Assembly (NCBI GenBank): GCA_946627685.1
Contig: CAMOVV010000024.1
Coordinates: forward strand, 1 to 9,527
Direction: 5' to 3'
From: an uncultured Bacteroidales bacterium
GTDB lineage: Bacteria > Bacteroidota > Bacteroidia > Bacteroidales > UBA932
Length of the DNA stretch: 9,527 nt
In this document: in pieces, positions 1 through 5,864 of the stretch
Numbering within the stretch: the first letter of the stretch is position 1
Layout: every line of letters starts with the position of its first letter
Translations under genes and position numbers: made by a program
The notes under the pieces: model-generated
Seen by the model: only the letters and a program-made list of their open reading frames with translations
The model's database searches: none
Told to the model about the DNA's origin: nothing

Positions 1-422
1 AGGGTGAGCCACCTCTCCCAGGCTTTCCCAAGTCCCTGTTCATGTTTTTCATCCTCTGGGCCAAGGAGGAAGCCTATCTTGTAGTTGTCGTACTGGAGGG
101 CGTTTTCTGATTCCTTGATGAAGAGGACCATGGCGCCGTTATTATTGTCTACGGCCAGTTTGCCGAAATACTGTGGCGTCAGTTCGGCCTCGCTTCCCAG
201 GATCAGGAAGTGTTCGCTTTTCATCACGTCCTCCGGCACGTCGATTCCTATACGGGATACGTGGGTTTTCCAGTTATAGCTCCTTATGAAGGAGTTGATG
301 ATGCACTTCATTGCTACGAGCGGCATCAGGCGCCCGCTGCCGTCATGGCAGTAATAGGAGCGGAGCCACTTGTTCCCGTCGCGGTCTTCTGCGACGGTGT
401 AAAACATTGTTCTTTGTCCCAT
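1..422 (-). CDS. Hypothetical protein, 3' end beyond window (140 codons seen)
   Basis: An open minus-strand frame runs from an ATG at 422 to the left edge without a stop, so only the first 140 residues are present. It begins MGQRTMFYTVAEDRDGNKWL; an internal ATG at residue 6 is a possible alternative start. The ATG at 422 lies 4 bases past the stop of the 84-aa gene at 427, so the two are probably co-transcribed and perhaps translationally coupled. The visible part is soluble, with no signal peptide or membrane segment, and is rich in aromatic residues; the last visible residues read GLGKAWERWLT. I do not recognise the family. That it is a gene is well supported by the long open frame, the tight spacing and the ordinary amino-acid composition. 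Confidence 0.8.
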   Translation of the reverse strand, partial: MGQRTMFYTVAEDRDGNKWLRSYYCHDGSGRLMPLVAMKCIINSFIRSYNWKTHVSRIGIDVPEDVMKSEHFLILGSEAELTPQYFGKLAVDNNNGAMVLFIKESENALQYDNYKIGFLLGPEDEKHEQGLGKAWERWLT

Positions 423-426
423 TGTG

Positions 427-681
427 TCAGTTTTTTGTCACTTCTATGAATTTTCCCATACCCTTGTATCTTACCGAGCCCTTGACCTGTAACCCCTCGT
501 TTTTCCTGAGAATGGAGCAGGCCGCCTTGACGGTGTTCTTTTCCCAGAAAGGGAAGAGGACGGCGTTGCCGGCCTTCATCTCCCGTATGAACGGCTTTAC
601 GCCGCCGAAGGTGGTGGCCCTCCGGTAAGGTTCGTTCTCGTTATCCCTGACATAGATTGGGATGGGTTTATTCTTTTTCAT
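427..681 (-). CDS. Hypothetical 84-aa basic protein
   Basis: The protein starts MKKNKPIPIYVRDNENEPYR and ends in TGA. It is basic, with lysines and arginines through the whole length, and alternates short predicted strands (PIPIYVRD, GNAVLFPFW, GSVRYKGMGKFIEV) with one likely helix around residues 50-62 (KNTVKAACSILRKN). It has no signal peptide. The pattern of a small beta-rich basic protein could fit a nucleic-acid-binding role, but that is inference from composition only and no family is recognised. It lies 13 bases downstream of the 52-aa gene and 4 bases upstream of the left-edge gene, in the same direction. Confidence 0.8.
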   Translation of the reverse strand: MKKNKPIPIYVRDNENEPYRRATTFGGVKPFIREMKAGNAVLFPFWEKNTVKAACSILRKNEGLQVKGSVRYKGMGKFIEVTKN

Positions 682-694
682 AATCGTTAGGGTG

Positions 695-853
695 TTAGAT
701 CCGTTTCAGTTTCTTGTTTTTAAGTCCGAAAGCCTTTCTATATCTCTTTTCGGCTTCTCGCTTGCTCAAAAAGAAATAACTCTTTACTCCGTATTCAGAG
801 GATATTACTATCGCTCCGCTCGGAAAATCTCGTTTGATATTTATCCAGTTCAT
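695..853 (-). CDS. Small hypothetical protein, 52 aa (start uncertain)
   Basis: A minus-strand frame from an ATG at 853 to a TAA at 695-697 encodes 52 residues, starting MNWINIKRDFPSGAIVISSE and ending in a very basic tail (FGLKNKKLKRI). The core (GAIVISSEYGVKSYFFLSKREAEKRYRKAFG) looks like two strands followed by a charged helix. The same frame stays open upstream to 958, right up to the stop of the 239-aa gene, but that stretch has no ATG. A TTG at about residue -6 is preceded by AAAGGA and is an alternative start. It is placed between two genes of the same direction in what would otherwise be a 277-base gap. The family is not recognised; a small RNA- or DNA-binding protein would suit the charge but is not shown. 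Confidence 0.65.
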   Translation of the reverse strand: MNWINIKRDFPSGAIVISSEYGVKSYFFLSKREAEKRYRKAFGLKNKKLKRI

Positions 854-958
854 AGTGCAATCAGTTTTCAAAAAGTCCTTTGCGGTATTCAGTTTATCTG
901 TACAAACAATATCCCATATAAATCCAGTTGCCTTTTTCGTTAATTGTTCTTGAAGTGT

Positions 959-1678
959 TTAAAACAGGATTTTCTCGGTGCCGTTGAAGAAGGTCACCTC
1001 ATCGTTCTCATCCACGCGGAGGATGAGTTTCTTCTTATCGTTCCCGATGACGTGGTCATTCTCCATGTAGAATGGTCCTTGGACCCGGAGGAGGGCGACG
1101 TAGAGGGCTGTCTGACGCAGTTCCCGCATAGACGTGAAACGTGTGGTGCGGGATCCGACCTCGTACATGTCCCAGTCGACGGATCTGTCGGAAATATCTT
1201 CCTGCGTCACAATACGGGCAAGTTCTACTTCCCAGATGGAATGGGCATTGACGATTTCAGGGTATTCCTTGACGAAATCTTTGAAGAAGATTCCTCCGGA
1301 AGAGTAACCGGTATCGGTCTTCGTGATAAACTCTACACCGTCAATCTCAAGCGTCCCGTACCGGTGGGGGTTGCTCGGGTAGTTCATGTAGGAGAAAACG
1401 ACCTTTCTGTCCGTAAACTTACCCTTTTGGCGCTTCCACTCAAGAAGAGTTGGAAAGGTTTCATAGCGCATCGTAACGCCTTCTTTACCGTCATTACGCT
1501 TGAGCTTGATGCCTTCAAGGTAGTGCTCGGGTATGACCTCCGGGAGATTGAGGCCGTAGTGGTCTATATAGAGCCAGCCCGTCTCGCCGTAAAAGTCCTT
1601 GTCGATGAATTCCCGACGAAAAGAGGGAATGAGTTCCTTTAGGCGTTCGAGTACGCCCTGTCTTGTCATGGTTGTCAT
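959..1678 (-). CDS. Hypothetical 239-aa protein
   Basis: The chosen start is the ATG at 1678 (MTTMTRQGVLERLKELIPSF). The frame is open to an earlier ATG at 1714, but those 12 residues overlap the upstream gene and read as an out-of-frame copy of its end. The ATG at 1678 overlaps a TGA in the pattern ATGA, the stop of the shifted frame of the upstream gene, which is typical of translational coupling. The N-terminal 25 residues look helical; the rest is a mixed alpha/beta soluble protein with many aromatic residues (GETGWLYIDHYGLN, YSSGGIFFKDFVKEYPEIV) and ends FNGTEKILF. It has no signal peptide or membrane segment. I do not recognise the family. A start at 1669 (MTRQGV) is also possible. Confidence 0.8.
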   Translation of the reverse strand: MTTMTRQGVLERLKELIPSFRREFIDKDFYGETGWLYIDHYGLNLPEVIPEHYLEGIKLKRNDGKEGVTMRYETFPTLLEWKRQKGKFTDRKVVFSYMNYPSNPHRYGTLEIDGVEFITKTDTGYSSGGIFFKDFVKEYPEIVNAHSIWEVELARIVTQEDISDRSVDWDMYEVGSRTTRFTSMRELRQTALYVALLRVQGPFYMENDHVIGNDKKKLILRVDENDEVTFFNGTEKILF

Positions 1679-1700
1679 TTGAATTTCACGTTGGTTATTT

Positions 1701-1916
1701 CTATCCCGTCGCACTTACCCAGTTAATCATATCATTCAGAGTCTCATTCAATACGGAACTATCGGAATCCGCAAAGAAGTCATACTCATAATCAGAGCGC
1801 CCGTTCGGACTCACTACACGAACTCCAATAAACCCAGGCTTCTCCCGCGTGCTCACTGAATACCCGTTCCGCTTTGCTATCTTGATAGCGGATTTCAATG
1901 CTTCTCGTATCTTCAT
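1701..1916 (-). CDS. Hypothetical 71-aa protein, C-terminus probably frameshifted
   Basis: The intact frame begins MKIREALKSAIKIAKRNGYS, a likely basic amphipathic helix, and ends at a TAG in NWVSATG. Evidence that the end is broken: a -1 shift after Asn65 (AAC at 1724-1722) reads LGKCDGIEITNVKFK and then stops with a TGA at 1677-1675. This tail closely matches the last residues of the gene just upstream (LLGPVCDGVKIINVKFR), and its TGA overlaps the ATG of the next gene as ATGA. The unbroken product would be 80 aa. The local bases (ATTAACTGGG) do not form a classical slippery heptamer, so a small indel or an assembly error is more likely than programmed frameshifting. Family not recognised; charge suggests possible nucleic-acid or protein binding, unproven. 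Confidence 0.7.
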   Translation of the reverse strand: MKIREALKSAIKIAKRNGYSVSTREKPGFIGVRVVSPNGRSDYEYDFFADSDSSVLNETLNDMINWVSATG

Positions 1917-1919
1917 GTG

Positions 1920-2243
1920 TTATCTGAATTTAACGTTAATGATTTTCACCCCATCGCAAACAGGACCAAGAAGCTTGTTAAAAGTCTCCTGGGACATCAC
2001 GTTTTTAGCGGTGGTATTGTAGTTTTGCGTTTCGGCATCGAATTCGACACTGAGAGTCAAGGATACAAATTGAGTAAACCGCTTGGTTTTCTGTTTTCGG
2101 GGCTTACGGATGAAAGCCTTGGCCTCGCTCATACTGAAGCAGGTTTTTTCCTGGATCTCTCCGTCAACCATTTTGGTTGAGAGGAAGGAACCATCGTGGA
2201 ATTCAAGGATCTTGTTTCCGTAATAGATGTGCTCTTTTGCCAT
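1920..2243 (-). CDS. Hypothetical 107-aa protein
   Basis: The start chosen is the ATG at 2243 (MAKEHIYYGNKILEFHDGSF), 4 bases after the stop of the 144-aa gene at 2248. An in-frame ATG at 2288 would add 15 residues that overlap the upstream gene and is less likely. The N-terminal half contains short strands (HIYYGNKILEFHDGSFLST) resembling a small beta domain; residues 50-62 are very basic (RKPRKQKTKRF); the C-terminal half (VSLTLSVEFDAETQNY) is again strand-rich. It ends CDGVKIINVKFR, a tail that also appears in the shifted frame of the next gene. Three bases separate its TAA from that next ATG. No family is recognised. Confidence 0.8.
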   Translation of the reverse strand: MAKEHIYYGNKILEFHDGSFLSTKMVDGEIQEKTCFSMSEAKAFIRKPRKQKTKRFTQFVSLTLSVEFDAETQNYNTTAKNVMSQETFNKLLGPVCDGVKIINVKFR

Positions 2244-2247
2244 GGCG

Positions 2248-2682
2248 TTACTTGTATTCAGGGATGAACATCTGTTCGTCTTTGTCATACTTCATGACGA
2301 CTCGTCCGTGTTGGATGTCTTCCTTCAGTTCCTGCAGGAAGAAGATCGTATCCATGATGCTGTTGTCTGACAGAGGTGACATCTGACCGTCATGCTCGCT
2401 TATCTTGAGGTTGTGCGGATTCCCGCCGATATCCTCCACGCTGATTGTCCCCGTGTAGTCGAAACTCGTCACGAGGCATTTTTCGTAACGGGTTTCCACG
2501 TGCAACTGCGGGCCGAAATCGTTCAGTTTTCTGATATCCACACAAAAGGCCTTGTCTCCCGTCATTTCGGTCAGGAGGGAGATGAGATACCTTTGTGCCA
2601 CTTGACTGAAAGTGACTTTCATCTGGTTCAACACGTTACGTGTGGACTCGTAGATTTCCTTATCGAGGTCTCTTTTTTTCAT
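2248..2682 (-). CDS. Hypothetical 144-aa protein
   Basis: The protein starts MKKRDLDKEIYESTRNVLNQ. Residues 1-45 are predicted to be helical, with a possible surface for self-association (NQMKVTFSQVAQRYLISLLT). Residues 48-95 look like a sheet (CVDIRKLNDFG, LHVETRYEKCLVTSFDY, GTISVEDIGG). Residues 108-128 form another helix (IMDTIFFLQELKEDIQHG) and the protein ends KYDKDEQMFIPEYK. There is no signal peptide. The stop overlaps nothing and the next gene starts 4 bases later, consistent with an operon. The upstream leader (2683-2715) is AT-rich. I do not recognise the family and see no catalytic motif. Confidence 0.8.
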   Translation of the reverse strand: MKKRDLDKEIYESTRNVLNQMKVTFSQVAQRYLISLLTEMTGDKAFCVDIRKLNDFGPQLHVETRYEKCLVTSFDYTGTISVEDIGGNPHNLKISEHDGQMSPLSDNSIMDTIFFLQELKEDIQHGRVVMKYDKDEQMFIPEYK

Positions 2683-2715
2683 ATTATACTTGATTTTTTG
2701 TCGGTGAGGGCGAGC

Positions 2716-2880
2716 CTAAAAGTCGGCTACGAGTCGGTAGGTCCGTCCGCTCGCGTTTTTCAGGACTTCACGGAGTTCCGAGTCCGTGTATTTCTCGGCT
2801 ATCTCCCGGCTGACGCCGTTATGGTTCATGGTAATCTGGATAGCCCTCTCGCGGGTGACTTTGATGTTTTTACGTTTCAT
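2716..2880 (-). CDS. Small hypothetical protein, 54 aa
   Basis: An ATG at 2880 opens a minus-strand frame ending in TAG at 2716-2718. The product starts MKRKNIKVTRERAIQITMNH and is basic in its first 14 residues. The middle (VSREIAEKYTDSELREVLKN) is very probably two helices. The protein ends TYRLVADF. It fills a gap that would otherwise be 205 bases, starting 7 bases after the stop of the 137-aa gene, with codon use like its neighbours. The helix pair suggests a small helical adaptor or DNA-binding protein, but no family is recognised, so that is inference only. Confidence 0.7.
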   Translation of the reverse strand: MKRKNIKVTRERAIQITMNHNGVSREIAEKYTDSELREVLKNASGRTYRLVADF

Positions 2881-2887
2881 GGTGCGG

Positions 2888-3301
2888 TTATTCTGATATA
2901 TGTTTCTTGATTCTCTCGTAGAGTGGCGGGGAATTGCGCTCTATGAGCTGGAGGTCTTCGCTCATCCCTTCCGAGGGAAGGAGGGTGTAGTCGATGTCCA
3001 GCCTTTCGAACAGTCTCAGCCACCTCCACCCGCTGTCGTAGAACTTGTTTGATGGAGTTCCTTCGAATGTCGGGTGGATGATACGGAAAAGACGCTTCAC
3101 CTTTATTTGCAGGCCGGATTCCCGGAGGCGCCTTTCAAACTCCTTCTGGCAGTATTCTATCGTCATGTCCGGGAGTTTGTCCTGGTGTCTTTTGATGTCC
3201 TGATGGATGTCAAGTGAATCCGTCCATTCGAGAGCGTTCAGGATGGTGTTTTTTGTCAGCGCGTGTTCCGCGAGGGAACAGAGCGTTATAGTGTTTTTCA
3301 T
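2888..3301 (-). CDS. Hypothetical 137-aa protein
   Basis: The start at 3301 (MKNTITLCSLAEHALTKNTI) is the first ATG after an in-frame stop in the gap and has a short A-rich leader (GACAAA). The protein is soluble and mostly helical, with a run of basic residues at 70-100 (QIKVKRLFRIIHPTF) and a Trp-rich stretch (DSGWRWLRLFERLDIDY). It ends PPLYERIKKHISE. It is the first gene after the 121-base gap with the perfect hairpin, so it may head a transcription unit or be expressed by read-through. The hydrophobic N-terminus is too broken by charged residues to be a signal peptide. Family not recognised. Confidence 0.78.
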   Translation of the reverse strand: MKNTITLCSLAEHALTKNTILNALEWTDSLDIHQDIKRHQDKLPDMTIEYCQKEFERRLRESGLQIKVKRLFRIIHPTFEGTPSNKFYDSGWRWLRLFERLDIDYTLLPSEGMSEDLQLIERNSPPLYERIKKHISE

Positions 3302-3346
3302 TTTGTCTGAATGTTACCGTTGAATGCGCTTTAGGTTAAGAGGAAA

Positions 3347-3369
3347 GGGACGGCCGTTATGGCCGTCCC
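3347..3369. terminator. Perfect 9-bp hairpin in gene-free gap (terminator or leader structure)
   Basis: GGGACGGCC (3347-3355) and GGCCGTCCC (3361-3369) form a perfect 9-bp stem with the loop GTTAT. Flanking GGAAA and TTTCC can add a bulged extension. It sits in the 121-base gap between the lipoprotein gene (stop at 3423) and the 137-aa gene (start at 3301); nothing else is visible in that gap. On the minus strand the stem is followed by CTTTCCTCTT, which is pyrimidine-rich but not a true T tract. It may therefore be a weak or Rho-assisted terminator, or a 5' leader structure of the downstream gene. Confidence 0.55.
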
Positions 3370-3422
3370 CTCCTTTCCGTTCCCGGTTTTTGCGGTGCAG
3401 GATTGCCGTGATGAGAGCGTTT

Positions 3423-3929
3423 TTACTCAGGGAACGGGGTTCCGTTAAGGTATTTGATGAGGTCTTCGTCAGTGACCTGTTCTGTTCGAATTCGTGACTG
3501 ACAGACTCCGTTCTTATTGAAGATGAAGAGGACCGGGTATGATATCTGCGTGAATCGTCGTGTCAGGTCTTGCGGAGCCGGGGCGACTACGGGGAAGGTA
3601 ATGCCGTATTCTTCGAATTCCGCCATGGTCTCCTCTTTTTCACCTATGGATAGTACGAGTATCGGGTAGTTCTCCGGTGCGATGTTCTTCACCTGCAGGA
3701 GGCGCTGCTTGCAGTGGCCGCATCCGGGCTTGGTTACCATGATGGCGAAGGGAGTCCCGCTATTCATGAGGGTTTCCGGGGTGTACTCGACTCCGTCCGT
3801 GGTCGTGAGAGTAAAGTCCGGGACTTTCTCTCCGACCTGGACGAGAAGGGCTGGGTTGACGTTCCCGAAGCAGGAACTGAGGAGCATGATGCCAATGATG
3901 GCAAGCAGGAATGTTTTTAATGTTTTCAT
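3423..3929 (-). CDS. TlpA/ResA-like thioredoxin-fold lipoprotein
   Basis: This is probably an envelope thiol-disulfide oxidoreductase. Residues 1-19 are a signal peptide ending in the lipobox LLSSC, with Cys20 as the lipidated residue. The bases after it encode FGNVN and lack the acidic residues that send Bacteroidetes lipoproteins to the cell surface, so a periplasm-facing membrane position is inferred. Residues 33-137 fit a redoxin/TlpA thioredoxin fold: the strand around PDFTLTTTDG, the active site CGHC at 70-73 (context KPGCGHCKQRL), and the cis-proline Pro132 in ISYPVLFIF. Length (168 aa) suits a minimal single-domain member. It could reduce or form disulfides in periplasmic proteins; the partner is unknown. 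It is surrounded by unrelated small genes and followed by the hairpin at 3347. Peroxiredoxin activity is less likely because of the CxxC site. Confidence 0.85.
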   Translation of the reverse strand: MKTLKTFLLAIIGIMLLSSCFGNVNPALLVQVGEKVPDFTLTTTDGVEYTPETLMNSGTPFAIMVTKPGCGHCKQRLLQVKNIAPENYPILVLSIGEKEETMAEFEEYGITFPVVAPAPQDLTRRFTQISYPVLFIFNKNGVCQSRIRTEQVTDEDLIKYLNGTPFPE

Positions 3930-3989
3930 GATTTTTAAGAATTTTGGGTTATGTTGTTGATTTGTTTAGTTTTTTGTAGTAACAGAACT

Positions 3990-4008
3990 TTATGGTTTTA
4001 TGGTTTTA
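3990..4008. repeat. Short tandem repeat, unit TTATGGTT
   Basis: The unit TTATGGTT occurs twice in direct contact (3990-3997 and 3998-4005), followed by TTA, which is the reverse complement of the stop codon of the 88-aa gene. It lies in the 76-base AT-rich leader of the lipoprotein gene. It may be chance in AT-rich DNA or a site of slippage; no operator function is shown. Confidence 0.4.
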
Positions 4009-4272
4009 GATAACAACTACTTTCATGTGTGTTATGAGGAACTCAAGTGCCTCATTTTTACTCTCGAGTTCATCAAAGTAGAAATTGACTTCGTAACCTT
4101 CCCCTTTTTGACAATACTCCGGATCCGGAGCATTGAAGAGGACTGCAATGAAATAATCTCCCAGATTCCTATCTTCGTAATCGATTACTCGGACAATATT
4201 ATCCGTGTTAAAGAATTCGTTACCCGAAAGATTTGATTTAATGGGGTTTATTTTTGAAAATTGGAATAACAT
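4006..4272 (-). CDS. Hypothetical 88-aa acidic protein
   Basis: The start chosen is the ATG at 4272 (MLFQFSKINPIKSNLSGNEF), 4 bases past the stop of the helix-turn-helix gene at 4277. An in-frame ATG at 4308 would add 12 residues that overlap that gene. The chain alternates predicted strands (NIVRVIDYED, YFIAVLFNAPD, YEVNFYFDEL) with a C-terminal helix (SKNEALEFLITHM) and ends in the hydrophobic KVVVI. It is acidic and has no signal peptide. The alpha/beta pattern resembles a small adaptor or immunity-type fold, but no family is recognised. The next gene, the lipoprotein, begins 76 bases downstream. Confidence 0.75.
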   Translation of the reverse strand: MLFQFSKINPIKSNLSGNEFFNTDNIVRVIDYEDRNLGDYFIAVLFNAPDPEYCQKGEGYEVNFYFDELESKNEALEFLITHMKVVVI

Positions 4273-4276
4273 AGTA

Positions 4277-4801
4277 TTACTTTTTCGTTTCGTATGGTTG
4301 AAATTCATAGAAGGACTTGAGCTTGCCTATCTGTCTTCCTCTTGGTATGGCTTCGAGCCTTGTGGCCCGGTGGGTTTGAGGGGTGAAGAAGGCGATTTTT
4401 CGGTCCTCGTCAAGGATATACCCGCGCTGTCGGAGGTAATAGGCCTGTTCGGTCTTCTTCTTACTCCATTTCTTGACACGGATTTTCGTTTTCTGGGGAA
4501 GCCCGAAAGCCACTCGCGCCTTCTCTGTCTGCCAGGTCTTCTTGAATGAGGCAGCCCGTTTTTCAAGCACCTCCGGCGTGAGTTCTATCTTTCCCCACGA
4601 GGACGCCGATGCAAGTCCCGACAACCTATGCATGGCTTTTTCGTGCTCCGGTGATTTCGTAAGGTGGTATCTCTTCTGGACATTGCTTACGGAAGATAGG
4701 CAGATGCCGAGCGCCTTGGCGATTTCCTTGTTAGGTGTATCGGCGAAATGCTTCCTGATGAAGTCTATTTGCTCTTGTGTCAGATAGTGTCCTGTCGGCA
4801 T
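4277..4801 (-). CDS. Helix-turn-helix DNA-binding protein, 174 aa
   Basis: Residues 7-46 carry a helix-turn-helix of the Myb/homeodomain-like kind seen in phage and mobile-element proteins: a first helix at 8-19 (TQEQIDFIRKHF), a second at 24-31 (NKEIAKAL) and a recognition helix at 35-45 (LSSVSNVQKRY). The pattern NKEIAKALGICLSSVSNVQ is the diagnostic part. Residues 50-174 are strongly basic, with clusters such as VKKWSKKKTEQ and IPRGRQIGK, suiting a DNA-binding tail. No nuclease motif (HNH or GIY-YIG) is visible, so a homing-endonuclease relative that lost its nuclease, a terminase-small-subunit-like protein and a regulator all remain possible. It is the only recognisable DNA-binding regulator in the window and sits 3 bases after the 267-aa gene. 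Confidence 0.75.
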   Translation of the reverse strand: MPTGHYLTQEQIDFIRKHFADTPNKEIAKALGICLSSVSNVQKRYHLTKSPEHEKAMHRLSGLASASSWGKIELTPEVLEKRAASFKKTWQTEKARVAFGLPQKTKIRVKKWSKKKTEQAYYLRQRGYILDEDRKIAFFTPQTHRATRLEAIPRGRQIGKLKSFYEFQPYETKK

Positions 4802-4804
4802 ATC

Positions 4805-5608
4805 TTAGTCTTTGCAAATGATTTTTCCCCATTCTCCAGCATCTCCCATGATTTCCATTTCGGAGATTTGCTCGCCCACGTCGCCGTTCCTAAGTACGTT
4901 CACCCCAAACCGGGGCTGGTGAAGCAGGGTTCCGTCCTTGAGCATGGTAAGACCTCTCAGTCTGGGATTGTCGAAAGCATCCTGTGTGCCCCATATTTCA
5001 AAGGTGATACGAGTCCCTTTGGTATCGAGACTGTAATTGTAGATATAGAACCACGAGTCGCGGTCTTGCTTGAGGTCAAGGTCCTTGACCGGGATGTCCA
5101 CCACGATTTCCTCCGGGGTGTCGTAATCCTTCCCGAGCATTGCCACGAAGCGTACCTTGATGAAGTCTCCAGTACCGAATTCCCGGATATTGTATATCTC
5201 CTTCGGCGGCCGTGACGACTCTTCAAGTTTTCTGATAGCCATCTTGATCCTCCAGTAGGCCATCGTCTGGTATTTTTCTCCGTAGGTTGCGTATTCGAAC
5301 ACTCCCGGCAGAAGTGATGCACTTTTGTTTGTCTGTGCAAGTAACAACGGAGTTGCCGAACCGATTTTATTAAAGAAGATTTTGTCTGAGAGTTCTTCCC
5401 ACGAGTTGATGGCGTCAAGCTGCTTTTGATTAGAGGTGAAATCCACTTTGTAGATTTCAATGACGCAGTCTTCTTTCGTGAACTCTTTCAGAGCAAATTG
5501 TTTCGTATCTTCGATAGTCGGCATCACCCAGATTGTAAACGCTCCTTCTGATTCAATAAAGATGAAGAAACAGGGCTTTTGTGATTGTTTCCAGGAATTG
5601 TAATCCAT
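4805..5608 (-). CDS. Hypothetical 267-aa protein
   Basis: The largest gene in the window starts MDYNSWKQSQKPCFFIFIES after an A-rich leader (CAAACAAAACAAAAAATG), typical of Bacteroidales starts without a Shine-Dalgarno site. The protein is soluble: residues 1-60 are strand-rich (CFFIFIESEGAFTIWVM), 115-140 are helical (AYWRIKMAIRKLEESS), and 145-235 are again strand-rich (GDFIKVRFVAMLG, EIVVDIPVKDLDL, WFYIYNYSLD). The C-terminal part includes VNVLRNGDVGEQISEMEIMG. There is no signal peptide and no catalytic motif I can name. It precedes the helix-turn-helix gene by 3 bases, so the two are likely co-expressed. Confidence 0.82.
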   Translation of the reverse strand: MDYNSWKQSQKPCFFIFIESEGAFTIWVMPTIEDTKQFALKEFTKEDCVIEIYKVDFTSNQKQLDAINSWEELSDKIFFNKIGSATPLLLAQTNKSASLLPGVFEYATYGEKYQTMAYWRIKMAIRKLEESSRPPKEIYNIREFGTGDFIKVRFVAMLGKDYDTPEEIVVDIPVKDLDLKQDRDSWFYIYNYSLDTKGTRITFEIWGTQDAFDNPRLRGLTMLKDGTLLHQPRFGVNVLRNGDVGEQISEMEIMGDAGEWGKIICKD

Positions 5609-5643
5609 TTTTTGTTTTGTTTGTTATTGACAGAATCCTATCG

Positions 5644-5853
5644 TCACACTTTCTTAAAGTGTGTGAGCTGGTGTCCGTGGTTGAACAGTTCGCAGGGTTG
5701 ATGATTGGGGTAGCCCATAGGCTGCATACATTTTCTTTTCATGCCGATGTCGCACAGTGAGCACGGATCCGGGGAGAGGCCGGGGACATGGTTTTTCTTT
5801 ACGGCTCTGTAAATGATGCCGTTGATGATGATAGCGTTTTTCGGGATTTCCAT
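5644..5853 (-). CDS. Small four-cysteine protein, possible zinc site (69 aa)
   Basis: The protein starts MEIPKNAIIINGIIYRAVKK, a strand-turn-strand unit, followed by cysteines at 31, 34, 42 and 54 in the spacing C-x2-C-x7-C-x11-C (PCSLCDIGMKRKCMQ and PCELF). This fits a small treble-clef or zinc-ribbon-like metal site, and also the general design of short Cys-rich phage and plasmid proteins in Bacteroidales, so zinc binding is inferred. Histidines at 22, 51, 59, 61 and 65 could also take part. It lies 11 bases downstream of the DUF488 gene. Its last codons (HFKKV) and stop overlap an 8-bp inverted repeat. Exact function unknown. Confidence 0.75.
   Translation of the reverse strand: MEIPKNAIIINGIIYRAVKKNHVPGLSPDPCSLCDIGMKRKCMQPMGYPNHQPCELFNHGHQLTHFKKV
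5645..5663. repeat. Perfect 8-bp inverted repeat at the 3' end of the 69-aa gene
   Basis: CACACTTT (5645-5652) and AAAGTGTG (5656-5663) are perfect inverted copies around the 3-base spacer CTT. The repeat spans the last codons and the stop of the 69-aa gene. No T tract follows on either strand, so it is not a standard terminator; an mRNA 3'-end stabilising hairpin or a protein-binding site is possible. Confidence 0.45.
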
Positions 5854-5864
5854 AGCGTATTTTT

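Noticed and set aside
944..1642. Long plus-strand open frame of 232 codons
   Set aside because: It lies fully antisense to the 239-aa gene, whose spacing and start-stop overlap fit the operon; no plus-strand neighbours support it.
1701..1724. Programmed -1 frameshift site
   Set aside because: The shift point ATTAACTGG does not match an X XXY YYZ heptamer and re-pairing in the -1 frame would be poor; an indel explains it better.
2392..2910. Plus-strand frame of 172 codons
   Set aside because: It is antisense to the 144-aa and 54-aa genes, both of which have better composition and operon spacing.
4957..5460. Minus-strand frame of 167 codons inside the 267-aa gene
   Set aside because: It has an extreme Ser/Arg/Thr composition and sits wholly inside a better gene in another frame.
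5620..5635. TTGACA at the leader of the 267-aa gene as a -35 box
   Set aside because: It is on the plus strand, with no matching -10 and no plus-strand gene, and Bacteroidales promoters do not use this consensus.
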